Below the pieces are notes generated by a model that was not told the DNA's origin, did no database searches, and was given only the letters and a program-made list of their open reading frames with translations. Of a stretch of 64,000 nucleotides of DNA, positions 54,302 to 63,695 are shown piece after piece. The stretch lies in the NCBI GenBank assembly GCA_018335795.1, contig JAGXRP010000044.1:20664-84663 (forward strand), given 5' to 3'. The translations under genes were made by a program, and so were the position numbers. How positions within the stretch are numbered: position 1 is the stretch's first letter; each line of letters begins with the position of its first letter. This DNA is from Desulfobulbaceae bacterium (GTDB lineage Bacteria > Bacteroidota > Ignavibacteria > Kapaibacteriales > UBA2268).

Positions 54302-54470
54302 ATCTTGCGATACAAATATCGGGTCTTGAGAAGAAGAGAACCTCTCATGTCATTTTTGGGTAAAATAGCCCGACTATCTCTAACTTCCACTGAGCCTACA
54401 CGAGGCTTACGCCTAAGCGTCTGAGGCCTGTTATTAATAATCTGAGACTAATCCCTCTAAGTAAAGCTAT
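54265..54470 (-). ncRNA. ssrS: Probable 6S RNA (ssrS, 6S-Flavo-like)
   Basis: The 369-bp zapA-rny gap (54213-54581) contains no ORF. On the minus strand it has many complementary segments: ACTAT (54469-54473) with ATAGT (54373-54377), AGAG/CTCT, and CGATA/TATCG. It ends in a terminator with nine T. In E. coli the 6S RNA gene lies directly downstream of zapA, and from memory it also sits between zapA and rny in many Bacteroidota. Position and structure therefore suggest 6S RNA, which binds housekeeping RNA polymerase. I did not recognise the exact consensus bases, and the ends are approximate. Confidence 0.5.
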
Positions 54471-54581
54471 AGTTCTAACATACTGTTGACAACGATAGTA
54501 TAATGCAGCAAAAATCCAGCTTTTATATTTCAAATAACGTACGGTAAACCGTCTATACTTATAAATGTTCTTAGAGCACAT

Positions 54582-54866
54582 TTATTTTAATACTTGCTCC
54601 AATGTATCACACATACGATTCAATTCTGTTTTCAGATATTCGCTATCAGATTTCAGTTTTTCTTCTGATTTGATCTTATTCTCCGCAATATTCAATGCCG
54701 ACAATACCGACAGTGTATTTACTGATACCGACACGCTATATTGCTCACGGATTTGGCTGAAATGAGTATCTACTTCGGAAGCAGCACGACGCAACAAATC
54801 TTCGTTGTCTCCCGTCAACTTGTACTCTATCCCGCCAATTGTTACTTTAAAACTTTTCTCAGCCAT
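54582..54866 (-). CDS. zapA: Cell division protein ZapA
   Basis: ZapA (94 residues) bundles FtsZ filaments. The N-terminal MAEKSFKVTIGGIEYKLTGDNEDLLRRAASEVDTHF pattern and the following coiled coil (LSVLSALNIAENKIKSEEKLKSDSEYLKTELNRM) match. It sits in the block pheT, coiled-coil gene, zapA, rny. Confidence 0.93.
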   Translation of the reverse strand: MAEKSFKVTIGGIEYKLTGDNEDLLRRAASEVDTHFSQIREQYSVSVSVNTLSVLSALNIAENKIKSEEKLKSDSEYLKTELNRMCDTLEQVLK

Positions 54867-54977
54867 TTTTCGTTGTCAATTATTATAAAAAATTCAAAAT
54901 TATTTTTGATACCAATACATGTTCGTCAAAAATAGTGCAAATTTGATAAAAGAAAAATTATTAACTATTCATTAATT

Positions 54978-56600
54978 CTATTTTATGATTTCATCAATTT
55001 GCATTATGTAGTTGTCAATTTTGTTTGTCAAGCCCGCAAGCTTGGATTTGTTTCTATTCGCCTTGTCGTAAATCTCATTCAATTCCGATTCCAATATTTT
55101 TATTTGTTCGTATCTTTTCTTGAGCAATTTTTCCAATTCCTCAACTTGTTCACGTGATTGGGTCAAAGCAATGTCTTTCACAGTTAATTCGTTGGTCAAC
55201 TTATTCAGTTTTTCGTTCAATTCATTAAATCGTTTTTCAATAGTATTTGAATGAATGATTTGCTCACTCATTTTGCTGATTACCGCTTTCAATTCTTCAA
55301 CTTTTGCTTCGTATTCTTCGATTTTCGCTTCATTTTCGATGATTGATTGCTCGATTAAACCACTATCTTCCGGTGACTGAAGTTTTCCGCGAATTGTTTC
55401 GACTTCTTTTGTCAATTCGTCAATCACATCTAATTTCTCGTTCAATGATGTACGAGTTCTTTCCAAATCATCGCCCATGCCTTGGTTCAGCTTCTTAAGT
55501 CTGTCTCGCTCTTTCTGGAGCAAAATCATAGCAGCTTCTGTTTCTTCGATTTTCTGAACGAGTTCGGAATTGTGTCTGTCTTTCATCAAATTCAGTTGTT
55601 GTTGCTCTTTCAGTACGCTTAACATTCTTGCCATTTCAGCATTTTTGCTTTTCAATCTGTTGATTTCGGTAATATTTGTTTCAATAGTTGCTTGTAATGA
55701 CGATAGTTTTGATTCGGAAGCCGACGCATTTTCACCCAGTTTTTTCAACAAAACGTCTTTATTGTTACTCGAATTTCGCAATTGGTCAATCAAATTTTCT
55801 GCCTCTTGTATTTTGGAGCCGAGTTCGTTGATATTATTGTTCTTATCCTCAATTTCAACTGTCAGCATTTGCAAATCTTCGCTTTGCCTATTTCTCAACA
55901 TCCGGTATTCTTCTTCGAGTCTGTCGTATTTCTCGGATAATTCGTTGCGCTCGGATTCAATATTTTTGAGATTAATTACCTTGCTCTTGTTGATTTCGAG
56001 TTGTTCTTTTAGTTGCTCGATTTTCTCGGATTTTTCTTTAATCACAAAATTCTTGTGAGCGAGTTCTTTTTGAACTATGCTGAAACTTGCATTTAGCGAA
56101 GTTAATTCTTTGATTTTTTTGTTCATTTCCATCAAAGTAAGCTCATTTTTCCTATTTGCTAATCTTTCAGCTTCGAGTTCCTCAGTTAATTTTGGAAGAA
56201 ATGCTGCTTTTTCTTTAAGCAAAGTATTTTTTTGGGTTACTTGGCTCAATTGGCTTTCCATTTCGGATAATTTAGCTTTCAGGTCTGTGATTTCCTGAGC
56301 ACTTTCGGAAAGCATCTGAATGTGGTTATCCTTCGCAAATAGTTGTGAGTTCAATTCTTCGACTTTTTTCTCGAGCGAATTGAGCTTTTGTTCCGATTTT
56401 TCGTGATAATTATTTCGGTCGGTCAGACTTCTTTCGGCGTTCCGATATTTTGAATCTAATTCGGCATACTTTGAGCGCAAGTCCGTAATTCCTTCGCTTG
56501 CGTTTCTGACCAATTCCCAAAGTTTTACAACCAAATTATTCAATTCGGGGTCAGCTGAAGAGGCTTTGCTACTTTCAATATGAATGTTTTCTATGCTCAT
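54978..56600 (-). CDS. Long coiled-coil protein between pheT and zapA
   Basis: A 540-residue protein of almost continuous heptad repeats (from about residue 25 to 530: ELDSKYRNAERSL..., EKKVEELNSQL..., EQVEELEKLLKKRYEQIKILESELNEI). No signal peptide, transmembrane segment or globular domain is visible. The first 20 residues (MSIENIHIESSKASSADPEL) are non-helical. In related genomes, by memory, a short coiled-coil gene precedes zapA at this place. This one is far longer. It may act with ZapA on FtsZ or at midcell (ZapB-like), but that rests only on position. Coiled-coil proteins give spurious similarity to SMC and myosin, which I do not claim. Confidence 0.75.
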   Translation of the reverse strand: MSIENIHIESSKASSADPELNNLVVKLWELVRNASEGITDLRSKYAELDSKYRNAERSLTDRNNYHEKSEQKLNSLEKKVEELNSQLFAKDNHIQMLSESAQEITDLKAKLSEMESQLSQVTQKNTLLKEKAAFLPKLTEELEAERLANRKNELTLMEMNKKIKELTSLNASFSIVQKELAHKNFVIKEKSEKIEQLKEQLEINKSKVINLKNIESERNELSEKYDRLEEEYRMLRNRQSEDLQMLTVEIEDKNNNINELGSKIQEAENLIDQLRNSSNNKDVLLKKLGENASASESKLSSLQATIETNITEINRLKSKNAEMARMLSVLKEQQQLNLMKDRHNSELVQKIEETEAAMILLQKERDRLKKLNQGMGDDLERTRTSLNEKLDVIDELTKEVETIRGKLQSPEDSGLIEQSIIENEAKIEEYEAKVEELKAVISKMSEQIIHSNTIEKRFNELNEKLNKLTNELTVKDIALTQSREQVEELEKLLKKRYEQIKILESELNEIYDKANRNKSKLAGLTNKIDNYIMQIDEIIK

Positions 56601-56619
56601 GCTATCTATTTTTATAAGT

Positions 56620-59034
56620 TCAACTTCTTCTCAATATTCCCGAAAACTCGGATTCTATCACTTGACATACTTTCAAAATGTCCTGTTCAATGTCTTCGTC
56701 CGTTAATGTCCTATTCATAGAGGCAAAATCCAATGTGAATGCAAGACTTTTTTTGTTGTCGCCTAATTTTTTGTCAATAAATTGGTCGAAAACATCTAAA
56801 CTGACAAGAAATTCACCGCCGTTTTTGTTTATTGAATTCAATACATCGGCAGATTTAACTTCAGACTCGAATATAAATGCCAAATCGCGACTAATTCCAG
56901 GATAAGGGCTGACTTTGTTATATTTATATTTTGTGTTTTCAGTGCCATAAATTAAACGTAAATTCAATATACCTACAAATACTTGCTGTTCCAAATCATA
57001 GTTTTGAGCAAATTTGGGGTCAATCTGACCGAATGTACCTATTATTCTCTCTCCGATTTTTATATTCAGCGACATTGAAGTTAATCCGGTTGTGCTATTG
57101 GCGTCTTCAAATTTGTATTTTTGAATTTTCATAGCAGCCATTAAATCCTGCATTGTACCTTTTATGTCGAAAAAATCGCTCGAATTGCGATTCTGAGTCC
57201 ATTGAATTGGAGCCGGGCTTCCGCTAATCGCTATTATCAATTCTTCATTTTCTATAATATTTTCCAAAAATGAATCGGTATCATTGCCATATCTGAAAGT
57301 TTTCCCGATTTCGAAGATTTTCAAATCCTTAGTGCCTTTGCGGATATTATTGGAAATGACTTTGAGTACAGATGGTAATAGAGAAGTTCTCATTCTGCTC
57401 AGTTCTTCTCCTAATGGATTTGCTAAAACAATTGGCGAATCTGAAAACATTTCTGCCGATTTCGGGTCAATTTGATTTTGTGTTAAAATTTCATTAAATC
57501 CGCTATTGACCAAGTATTTGCGTATTTTATTACGTAAAGGCGGTACCGAGAGATGAGTCGCAATGCTTTCGTGTTCAAAATCAATCATCGAATTGTAGTT
57601 CGGTTCGATATTGTCGTAATTGTGCAATCTCGCAATATCTTCTATCAAATCTACATCATAGCTGACATCTACCCGATATGACGGAACACGAAAAGTTCCG
57701 ATTTCATCATTTCGCGAAATTGTTGCAAAATTCAATTTGTTCAGAATGTCGCAAATTTTGTCATTACTGATGTCAATTCCAATCAAGCGCCGTGCTTTGC
57801 CGAAATTCAAGTTGATTTCAAGTGGAATATGCTTCTTGGGATATGCATCAACATAGCCCTTTAGAAGTTTACCACCGGAATGTTCAGCTATTAAAGCGGC
57901 TGCTCGCATCAAAGCAAAGGGAACATTTTCTATATCAACTCCACGCTCAAATCGGTATGATGATTCGCTTTGAAGTGCGAGTTTTTTCGATGTCTTGCGA
58001 ACTGAAGATGGATTGAAAAATGCAGATTCGAGCAAAATATCGCTTGTTGTAAGCGAAATTTCACTATTCATTCCTCCCATTACTCCACCAATTGCTACCG
58101 GGCGTTCCTCATCGCAAATCATGAGCATTTGAGCGTCAAGAGAGCGTTCTTTTTCGTCAAGAGTTGTGAATTTTTCACCCTCTTCCGCCGAGCGAACAAT
58201 GATTTTATTTCCATTTATTTTTGACAAATCAAATGCGTGCAGAGGTTGTCCCATTTCGATTAGTACGTAATTTGTCACATCTACGGCAATATTAATCGGG
58301 CGAAAACCAAGATTCAGCAACATTTTTTGCATCCAATCCGGCGAAGGACCGATTGTGCAATTTTTGATTACGGCACATGTGTAACGATTGCATAAATCAG
58401 CATCAACTATTTCGACTGAAATTTCGCTGTTAACTTCATTTTCATTTTCGTGCATTTCAATTTTCGGCATATTAACCGGCACACCGTAATATGCTGCTAA
58501 TTCTCTTGCAACACCCAAATGGCTCAGGCAATCTGCTTTATTCGGGGTAATGCTGATTTCGAAAATTACATCGTTCAAGCCGTAGTAATCTGCGAAAGAC
58601 ATACCAACGGTTGCATCTTCGGGCAATACCCAAATCCCTGCGGCATCTTCGCCCATTTCAAGTTCAATTTGCGAACAAATCATCCCATTGGATTCCACTC
58701 CGCGAATTTTTCGTTTTTCGAGTTTGAATCCCCCGTTTGGCACAACTGCACCTTTTTTGCCGAAAACTACTTTTTGACCTGATTCTACATTTGGTGCTCC
58801 GCACACAACTTGCAAATTTTCTGTTCCGTCATAAACTTCACAAACGGATAATTTATCTGCGTCGGGGTGTTTTTCCTTTTTCACTACTTCGGCTACAACG
58901 AACCCTGCGTATTTGGCGGATAAATCATTTATTGCGTCCACTTCCAATCCTAACATCGTCAAGATGCCCTCTAATTCAAGCGGACTCGATTTTATATCAA
59001 CAAATTCTTTTAACCAATTAAACGATAAAAGCAT
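56620..59034 (-). CDS. pheT: Phenylalanyl-tRNA synthetase beta subunit
   Basis: PheT (804 residues) pairs with PheS to charge tRNA-Phe. It shows the N-terminal EMAP-like tRNA-binding domain ([22 protein letters not shown], about 45-66), the B3/B4 editing domain ([37 protein letters not shown]), the B5 domain and the catalytic-like core. The FDX-ACB anticodon-binding domain at the C-terminus ([15 protein letters not shown]) is complete. pheS is not in the window. It heads the minus-strand block. Confidence 0.97.
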   Translation of the reverse strand: [804 protein letters not shown]

Positions 59035-59115
59035 AAAATGAACTTCTCATATATATTATTAATCTCTAACCTAATTCAGACTTGCAATTTAATCATTTTT
59101 CTAAAAAAAATATAT

Positions 59116-59123
59116 TATGTTTG
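59116..59123 (+). promoter_or_regulatory. Putative promoter -7 box for yjbQ-like gene
   Basis: TATGTTTG matches TAnnTTTG, 33 bases upstream of the chosen ATG (59156). An upstream in-frame ATG at 59117 falls inside this box, which supports the downstream start. Confidence 0.35.
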
Positions 59124-59155
59124 TCATTCTTTTTAATATTTTTTTGGAGTTTTTT

Positions 59156-59572
59156 ATGAAATCATACAGAAAGGAACTTTGGTTTAATGCAAATTCGCGT
59201 CGAGCTTACTTAAACATCACTCCGGAAGTAGAAAAATGTGTATCTGATAGTGGCATAAAAGAGGGGCTTGTGCTTGTGAATGCGATGCACATCACTGCTT
59301 CAGTCTTTATCAATGATGACGAAAGCGGCTTGCATAGCGATTTTGAAGTATGGTTAGAGCGTTTAGCTCCCGAAAAGCCACATTCGCAATACCGTCACAA
59401 CGGATTTGAGGACAATGCTGATGCTCATCTAAAACGCCAGATTATGGGACGCGAAGTCACGGTTGCTATAACAGCCGGGAAACTCGACTTTGGTCCATGG
59501 GAACAAATTTTTTACGGCGAATACGACGGGATGCGACGCAAACGCGTATTAGTAAAAATTATCGGCGAATAA
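59156..59572 (+). CDS. YjbQ/UPF0047 family protein (secondary thiamine-phosphate synthase type)
   Basis: A 138-residue protein of the YjbQ family. Motifs include [93 protein letters not shown]. The conserved His and Asp/Glu residues are retained. Some family members have weak thiamine-phosphate synthase activity, but the true role is not settled. An in-frame ATG at 59117 would add 13 hydrophobic residues. I chose ATG 59156 because GGAG lies six bases upstream (59146-59149). Confidence 0.9.
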   Translation: MKSYRKELWFNANSRRAYLNITPEVEKCVSDSGIKEGLVLVNAMHITASVFINDDESGLHSDFEVWLERLAPEKPHSQYRHNGFEDNADAHLKRQIMGREVTVAITAGKLDFGPWEQIFYGEYDGMRRKRVLVKIIGE

Positions 59573-59574
59573 CA

Positions 59575-59949
59575 TTACTCAGATTCTATCAAAATATAAG
59601 CTATTGCATTGGTATCAGTATGCGATAACGACACATGAATTTTGTATTGACCGTATCTTTCGAGCATTTCGCCTTCGAGCATCATTATTGGTTTGCCGCT
59701 TACTTCGTTTTTGATTCCCACTTCACGGAATTTGAAACCTTTGGTGATGCCTGTGCCGATTGCCTTGCTGAAAGATTCTTTAGCTGCGAATCGCGCTGCA
59801 TAATGAACATATTTTTTGTCATTAAAACTTTCGGAATATTCTTGTTCTGTTTCTGTGTAAATCCTATCCAAAAATCGTTTACCATAGCTTTCAATTGCCT
59901 GTTTGATTCTATCAACATCTACAATATCAGTTCCTATTCCATATATCAT
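59575..59949 (-). CDS. acpS: Holo-[acyl-carrier-protein] synthase
   Basis: AcpS (124 residues) transfers phosphopantetheine from CoA to ACP. It carries GIGTDIVDVDRI with the metal-binding Asp near 8, and AARFAAKESFSKAIGTGI with the Glu/Lys of the active site. The C-terminal IHVSLSHTDTNAIAYILIE completes the fold. It is transcribed after the sirtuin gene and overlaps it by 4 bp. Confidence 0.95.
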   Translation of the reverse strand: MIYGIGTDIVDVDRIKQAIESYGKRFLDRIYTETEQEYSESFNDKKYVHYAARFAAKESFSKAIGTGITKGFKFREVGIKNEVSGKPIMMLEGEMLERYGQYKIHVSLSHTDTNAIAYILIESE

Positions 59950-60695
59950 AAGTTTTGGACTCCTAATTTTAATTTTTCTACAATTAAAGGCAATACCTGA
60001 GACGAAGTACCCCGAATCACAAAATCCATGCTATTGCTGACTGCGGTATGATTGGGATTGATTTCCACTATTTTGGCGCCATAGTTTTGTGCTACAAAAG
60101 GCAAACTTGCAGCAGGGTAAACTTCACCTGAAGTGCCAACGCTGAAGAAGACATCGCATTGCATTGCTGCCACTTCGCTTTGTCTGAATGCCTCTTCGGG
60201 CAACATTTCACCAAACCATACCACGCAAGGTCTGATTAAGCCCCCGCAATGAGTGCATCGAGGTACAACTTTGTCCGACAATGCTGTTTCGCCCTCGAAA
60301 TCACGATTGCAATCCAAGCAACGATTATCAATTATGTTGCCATGAAGTTCCAGCACTTTTGTCGCCCCGGCTCTTTGGTGCAATCGGTCAACGTTTTGGG
60401 TGATTAAGGTAAAGTTATCGAACAGTTTTTCCATTTCTGCAATTGCATAATGTCCCGGATTTGGTTTAGCACCAAATACTACTGCTCTGCGGTGTTGGTA
60501 CCACTCCCAAACGAGTTCGGGATTGGACATGAAACCGTCTATGCTTGCCAATTCGGCAGGATTGAACTTTGTCCACAATCCGTCGGGGTCGCGAAAAGTT
60601 TTAATTCCACTTTCAGCACTCACTCCTGCACCTGTCAACATAGCGACAGTCTTGGCTTTCTTCAATATTTCGATTAAATTTTCAGGTATATTCAT
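59946..60695 (-). CDS. cobB: NAD-dependent protein deacylase, Sir2 family
   Basis: A 249-residue class III sirtuin that removes acyl groups from lysines using NAD+. Motifs: MLTGAGVSAESGIKTFRDPDGLW (NAD), ITQNVDRLHQRAG (catalytic His) and the zinc CxxC pairs RCLDC...RCTHCGG. Next come VVWFGEMLP and SVGTSGEVYPAASLP. A few sites common to desuccinylases (the Tyr/Arg pair) occur as WYQHRR, so acyl specificity is unclear. The start is ATG 60695, preceded by an AAAAGGAAG SD. It is cotranscribed with acpS through a 4-bp overlap. Confidence 0.93.
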   Translation of the reverse strand: MNIPENLIEILKKAKTVAMLTGAGVSAESGIKTFRDPDGLWTKFNPAELASIDGFMSNPELVWEWYQHRRAVVFGAKPNPGHYAIAEMEKLFDNFTLITQNVDRLHQRAGATKVLELHGNIIDNRCLDCNRDFEGETALSDKVVPRCTHCGGLIRPCVVWFGEMLPEEAFRQSEVAAMQCDVFFSVGTSGEVYPAASLPFVAQNYGAKIVEINPNHTAVSNSMDFVIRGTSSQVLPLIVEKLKLGVQNL

Positions 60696-60714
60696 TTTCT
60701 CTTCCTTTTGATTA

Positions 60715-60722
60715 CAAATATA
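60715..60722 (-). promoter_or_regulatory. Putative promoter -7 box for cobB-acpS
   Basis: TATATTTG on the minus strand fits TAnnTTTG, 20 bases upstream of the sirtuin ATG, with no matching TTTG at 19 bases. Confidence 0.35.
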
Positions 60723-60861
60723 AACATTCCAATCAAATTTTGAATTGATTATGAAATCAGCATGAAAATTTATAATTTCTACGATTTTTGTTAAAAATCT
60801 GAAAAGAATTTCATAAATTTATGTTATGAAATTTACATAATAACAAAATGTTCTTGAAAAA

Positions 60862-61881
60862 ATGAAAAATGTTGCTGTAATTGGTTGTGGATATTGGGGA
60901 AATCACATAGTTAGGAACTTCAATTCATCTGAGAATTGGGATTTAAAATATATTTGTGACATAGATGCCGAGCATTTGAATAAGATTGCCAAATCTTACC
61001 CGAATGCAAAAGCTGTCATTGACGCCGGAATAATTTTTGCCGACGAATCTATTGATGCTGTTGCTATTGCCACTCCGGTAAATACACACTTTGATTTGGC
61101 AAAGCGTTCGCTCGAATCCGGCAAACACACTTGGGTAGAAAAGCCTCTAACGTCAGATGCAGCAAGCTCGCAAGTTCTTGTCGAAGCCGCCAAGCGAAAA
61201 GGCGTTATTCTGCATGTGGACCATACTTTTATCTACACTCCGGCAGTTCGCAAAATTAAATCTATAATCGAAAGCGGCGAACTCGGCGAAATCTACTATT
61301 TCGATTCCGTCAGAATAAATTTGGGGCTTTTCCAACACGACGTCAACGTACTTTGGGATTTGGCACCGCACGATTTATCAATTTTGCAATATTTATTAGA
61401 CCGAAAGCCGGTTGCGGTGTCGGCACATGGCATTTCGCCTTATAAATATAATAATAATGATATCGAATCTATAGCTTACTTAAATATTCGGTTCGAGCAA
61501 GGCATGATGGCAAATTTGCACGTCAATTGGCTGTCTCCGGTCAAAATACGCAAAATCATCATCGGCGGAAATCGTAAGATGCTAGTGTTTGATGATATGG
61601 AGCCTATCGAAAAGATTAAAATTTTCGACAGTGGAATTGAAATGAAATCTCGCGAAGATGTTTACGAATCACTTATCCAATATCGTATCGGCGATATGAT
61701 GTCGCCAGCGATTAAAAACTACGAAGCCCTGAAAGAGGAATGTAACCATTTCTATGATTGTATCGTCAAAGATGTGGATACTGATACTGATGGAAAATCA
61801 GGATTGTACGTGGTAGCAATACTCGAAGCCGCCGATAAATCAATGAAGTCCGGCGGAATTCCAATAGAAATTGATTTTTAG
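60862..61881 (+). CDS. Gfo/Idh/MocA-family oxidoreductase
   Basis: A 339-residue NAD(P)-dependent sugar or inositol-type dehydrogenase. The Rossmann motif is VAVIGCGYWGNHIVRNF (about 4-20). The conserved EKPL motif (WVEKPLTSD, about 92-100) contains the catalytic Lys. The C-terminal domain includes WDLAPHDLSILQYLL, typical of the family. Relatives act on UDP-sugars, inositol or sugar phosphates. No pathway neighbour helps to choose a substrate. It is followed 21 bp later by the small secreted-protein gene. Confidence 0.88.
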   Translation: MKNVAVIGCGYWGNHIVRNFNSSENWDLKYICDIDAEHLNKIAKSYPNAKAVIDAGIIFADESIDAVAIATPVNTHFDLAKRSLESGKHTWVEKPLTSDAASSQVLVEAAKRKGVILHVDHTFIYTPAVRKIKSIIESGELGEIYYFDSVRINLGLFQHDVNVLWDLAPHDLSILQYLLDRKPVAVSAHGISPYKYNNNDIESIAYLNIRFEQGMMANLHVNWLSPVKIRKIIIGGNRKMLVFDDMEPIEKIKIFDSGIEMKSREDVYESLIQYRIGDMMSPAIKNYEALKEECNHFYDCIVKDVDTDTDGKSGLYVVAILEAADKSMKSGGIPIEIDF

Positions 61882-61902
61882 AATTTAATATTGAGGTATA
61901 TT

Positions 61903-62478
61903 ATGAAAAACTTTTTTACAAATTCGATTTTAATATCATTTTTTTGCATCATACTTTTCGCTCCTTCATTGATTGCGCAAGACGATTGGCGCGGTTCGAC
62001 AATCGAAACAAAGGACAACTTTCCTTATCTTAAAGAAAAGTATGAAATGACTCTCGACCAAACGTTTGATACCGTGTGGGAAGCTGCTAAGAAATCTATC
62101 GAAGAAATCAACTGTTCAATCATTACTGCTAACACCAGACAAGATGACGAAGGATTGTATCGCGGTACAATTCAAAGCGACTTTTGTATTTTTGCCGTTG
62201 GCGACACAACTCTCCAGAACATGAGATATTACTCAATTGATTTGCCATTTATTCGCGGTGGGGTTTGGGCTAATGGACGTATGCAATATAAAATAATAGT
62301 TCGCGAAACTCAGGATAACAAGGTTTATGTGCTTTTGACTGGCGAAATCAGCGGAATGGAATCCCACGTTACAAGCAAAGTTCATTTTTGGAAATCAAAT
62401 GGATTCAAAGAATCAATGATGATAGAAAGAATCAAAATGAATCTTGGGTTGCCGCATGAACTCAAGGAAAAATTATAG
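61903..62478 (+). CDS. Small secreted protein of unknown function
   Basis: A 191-residue exported protein starting at ATG 61903, with GAGG six bases upstream. A TTG at 61891 would add four residues (MRYI) but has no SD. The signal peptide is MKNFFTNSILISFFCIILFAPSLIAQ. The mature part begins DDWRGSTIETKDNFPYLKEKYEMTLDQTFDTVWEAAKKSIEEINCSIITANTRQDDEGLYRGTI. It also has an RMQYKIIVRET and a VYVLLTGEISGMESHVTSKVHFWK strand. The TVWxAAxKSI and DEGLYRGTIQSDF pattern resembles small envelope proteins of the DUF3568 type, but I cannot assign it firmly. It may be cotranscribed with the preceding oxidoreductase. Confidence 0.75.
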   Translation: MKNFFTNSILISFFCIILFAPSLIAQDDWRGSTIETKDNFPYLKEKYEMTLDQTFDTVWEAAKKSIEEINCSIITANTRQDDEGLYRGTIQSDFCIFAVGDTTLQNMRYYSIDLPFIRGGVWANGRMQYKIIVRETQDNKVYVLLTGEISGMESHVTSKVHFWKSNGFKESMMIERIKMNLGLPHELKEKL

Positions 62479-62566
62479 TTCCTCACATTGTGAATCTAGA
62501 AATTTTTAAGTAGTTAAATAATAACGATAATTTATTGGTTTATAACATAATCAAAAAGTGCTGATT

Positions 62567-63691
62567 ATGGTAATAGCAGGCATAATGAGCGGTACATCTT
62601 TGGATGGTATTGATGTAGCGCTATGTGATTTTAATACCGAAGCCGATTCGATGGAATTCAAGCTTTTGGTGGCTAATACCTATCCATTCCAAAGGACTAC
62701 ACGCCAATTTATTGAAAAAGTCATAAACCAAGAAATCAGCGTTTCACTTATTTCTAATTTATCGGCATTACTCTCGGAACTTTACGCTCAATCAGTAATT
62801 GAATTATGCGTTTCAGCCGGAATATCTCTAAGCAAAATTGATGCTATTGCCGTTCATGGGCAAACAGTCTATCACCAGCCCACAGCAGTCACAATGGGCG
62901 AACACAGAGTACGTTCGACGCTTCAGTTGCTCGATGCACCCTTGCTTTCTCACCGGACCGGTATCAAAGTTCTGTTCGATTTTCGCTCCGCAGACATTGC
63001 ATTAGGAGGTCAAGGGGCGCCATTAGTCCCGATTTTTGACAAAGCTTATTTCCGCAATCGAGACAAAGACATGATTTGCCTCAATATTGGAGGAATTGCA
63101 AATATCACTTGTTTACCTGCAAAACCCGAACAACGAATTAAAGCCTTCGATACAGGTCCCGGTAATATGCTCATAGATTTGGCTATGAAATATTATTTCA
63201 GTAAAAATTTTGACGATAAAGGGCACGTAGCTGAAACAGGCACTTTGCAACATGATTTATTAATGGAATTACTCTCTAATGGTTTCATTTTCAAAATCCC
63301 ACCTAAATCAACCGGTAGCGAGAGCTTCGGGCAGCACTTTTTAGCAAAAATCGTTTCACAACATTACTTGGCTGAAGATGTTATCACCACATTGACGCAT
63401 TTCACAGTCGAATCCATCGCGCACAATATCGAATCCTTTTGCACAGAAAGCGGAATTATCATAGTGTCCGGCGGCGGTGCGGCAAACAAATTCATGCTCA
63501 AATTATTGCACAAACGTTTACCGGATTTCGCAATATCAACAAGTGATACTTGGGGCATTCATCCCGACTACAAGGAAGCGATTGCCTTCGCCTATCTTGG
63601 GCTTCTGAATATAATGCGATTGCCCGCCAATTTACCCGAAGTAACGGGCGCCTCTCGCCGCACCATTCTTGGCAGCAGGTATGAGATGTAG
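62567..63691 (+). CDS. anmK: Anhydro-N-acetylmuramic acid kinase
   Basis: AnmK (374 residues from ATG 62567) phosphorylates and opens 1,6-anhydroMurNAc in peptidoglycan recycling. A GTG at 62558 would add MLI without better SD support. The ATP-binding and phosphate motifs are GIMSGTSLDGIDVALCDF, HGQTVYHQP, DFRSADIALGGQGAPLVPIFDK, NIGGIANITCLP, FDTGPGNMLID and VSGGGAANKFML. It is followed by a degenerate repeat and an insertion sequence. It fits with murA and the LD-carboxypeptidase seen earlier in the window, although they are not linked. Confidence 0.95.
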   Translation: MVIAGIMSGTSLDGIDVALCDFNTEADSMEFKLLVANTYPFQRTTRQFIEKVINQEISVSLISNLSALLSELYAQSVIELCVSAGISLSKIDAIAVHGQTVYHQPTAVTMGEHRVRSTLQLLDAPLLSHRTGIKVLFDFRSADIALGGQGAPLVPIFDKAYFRNRDKDMICLNIGGIANITCLPAKPEQRIKAFDTGPGNMLIDLAMKYYFSKNFDDKGHVAETGTLQHDLLMELLSNGFIFKIPPKSTGSESFGQHFLAKIVSQHYLAEDVITTLTHFTVESIAHNIESFCTESGIIIVSGGGAANKFMLKLLHKRLPDFAISTSDTWGIHPDYKEAIAFAYLGLLNIMRLPANLPEVTGASRRTILGSRYEM

Positions 63692-63695
63692 TTTG

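Noticed and set aside
54485..54505. TTGACA and TATAAT on the plus strand in the zapA-rny gap
   Set aside because: The spacing is only 7 bases and no plus-strand gene follows, so it is not a promoter.
55570..56058. Plus-strand 162-codon open frame inside the coiled-coil gene
   Set aside because: It is a shadow of the heptad repeats on the other strand (Leu/Ser/Phe-rich), with no start signal or recognisable family.
59117..59158. Upstream ATG (59117) for the yjbQ-like gene
   Set aside because: It would add a hydrophobic leader absent from the family, and it lies in a promoter-like box. GGAG is correctly placed for ATG 59156.
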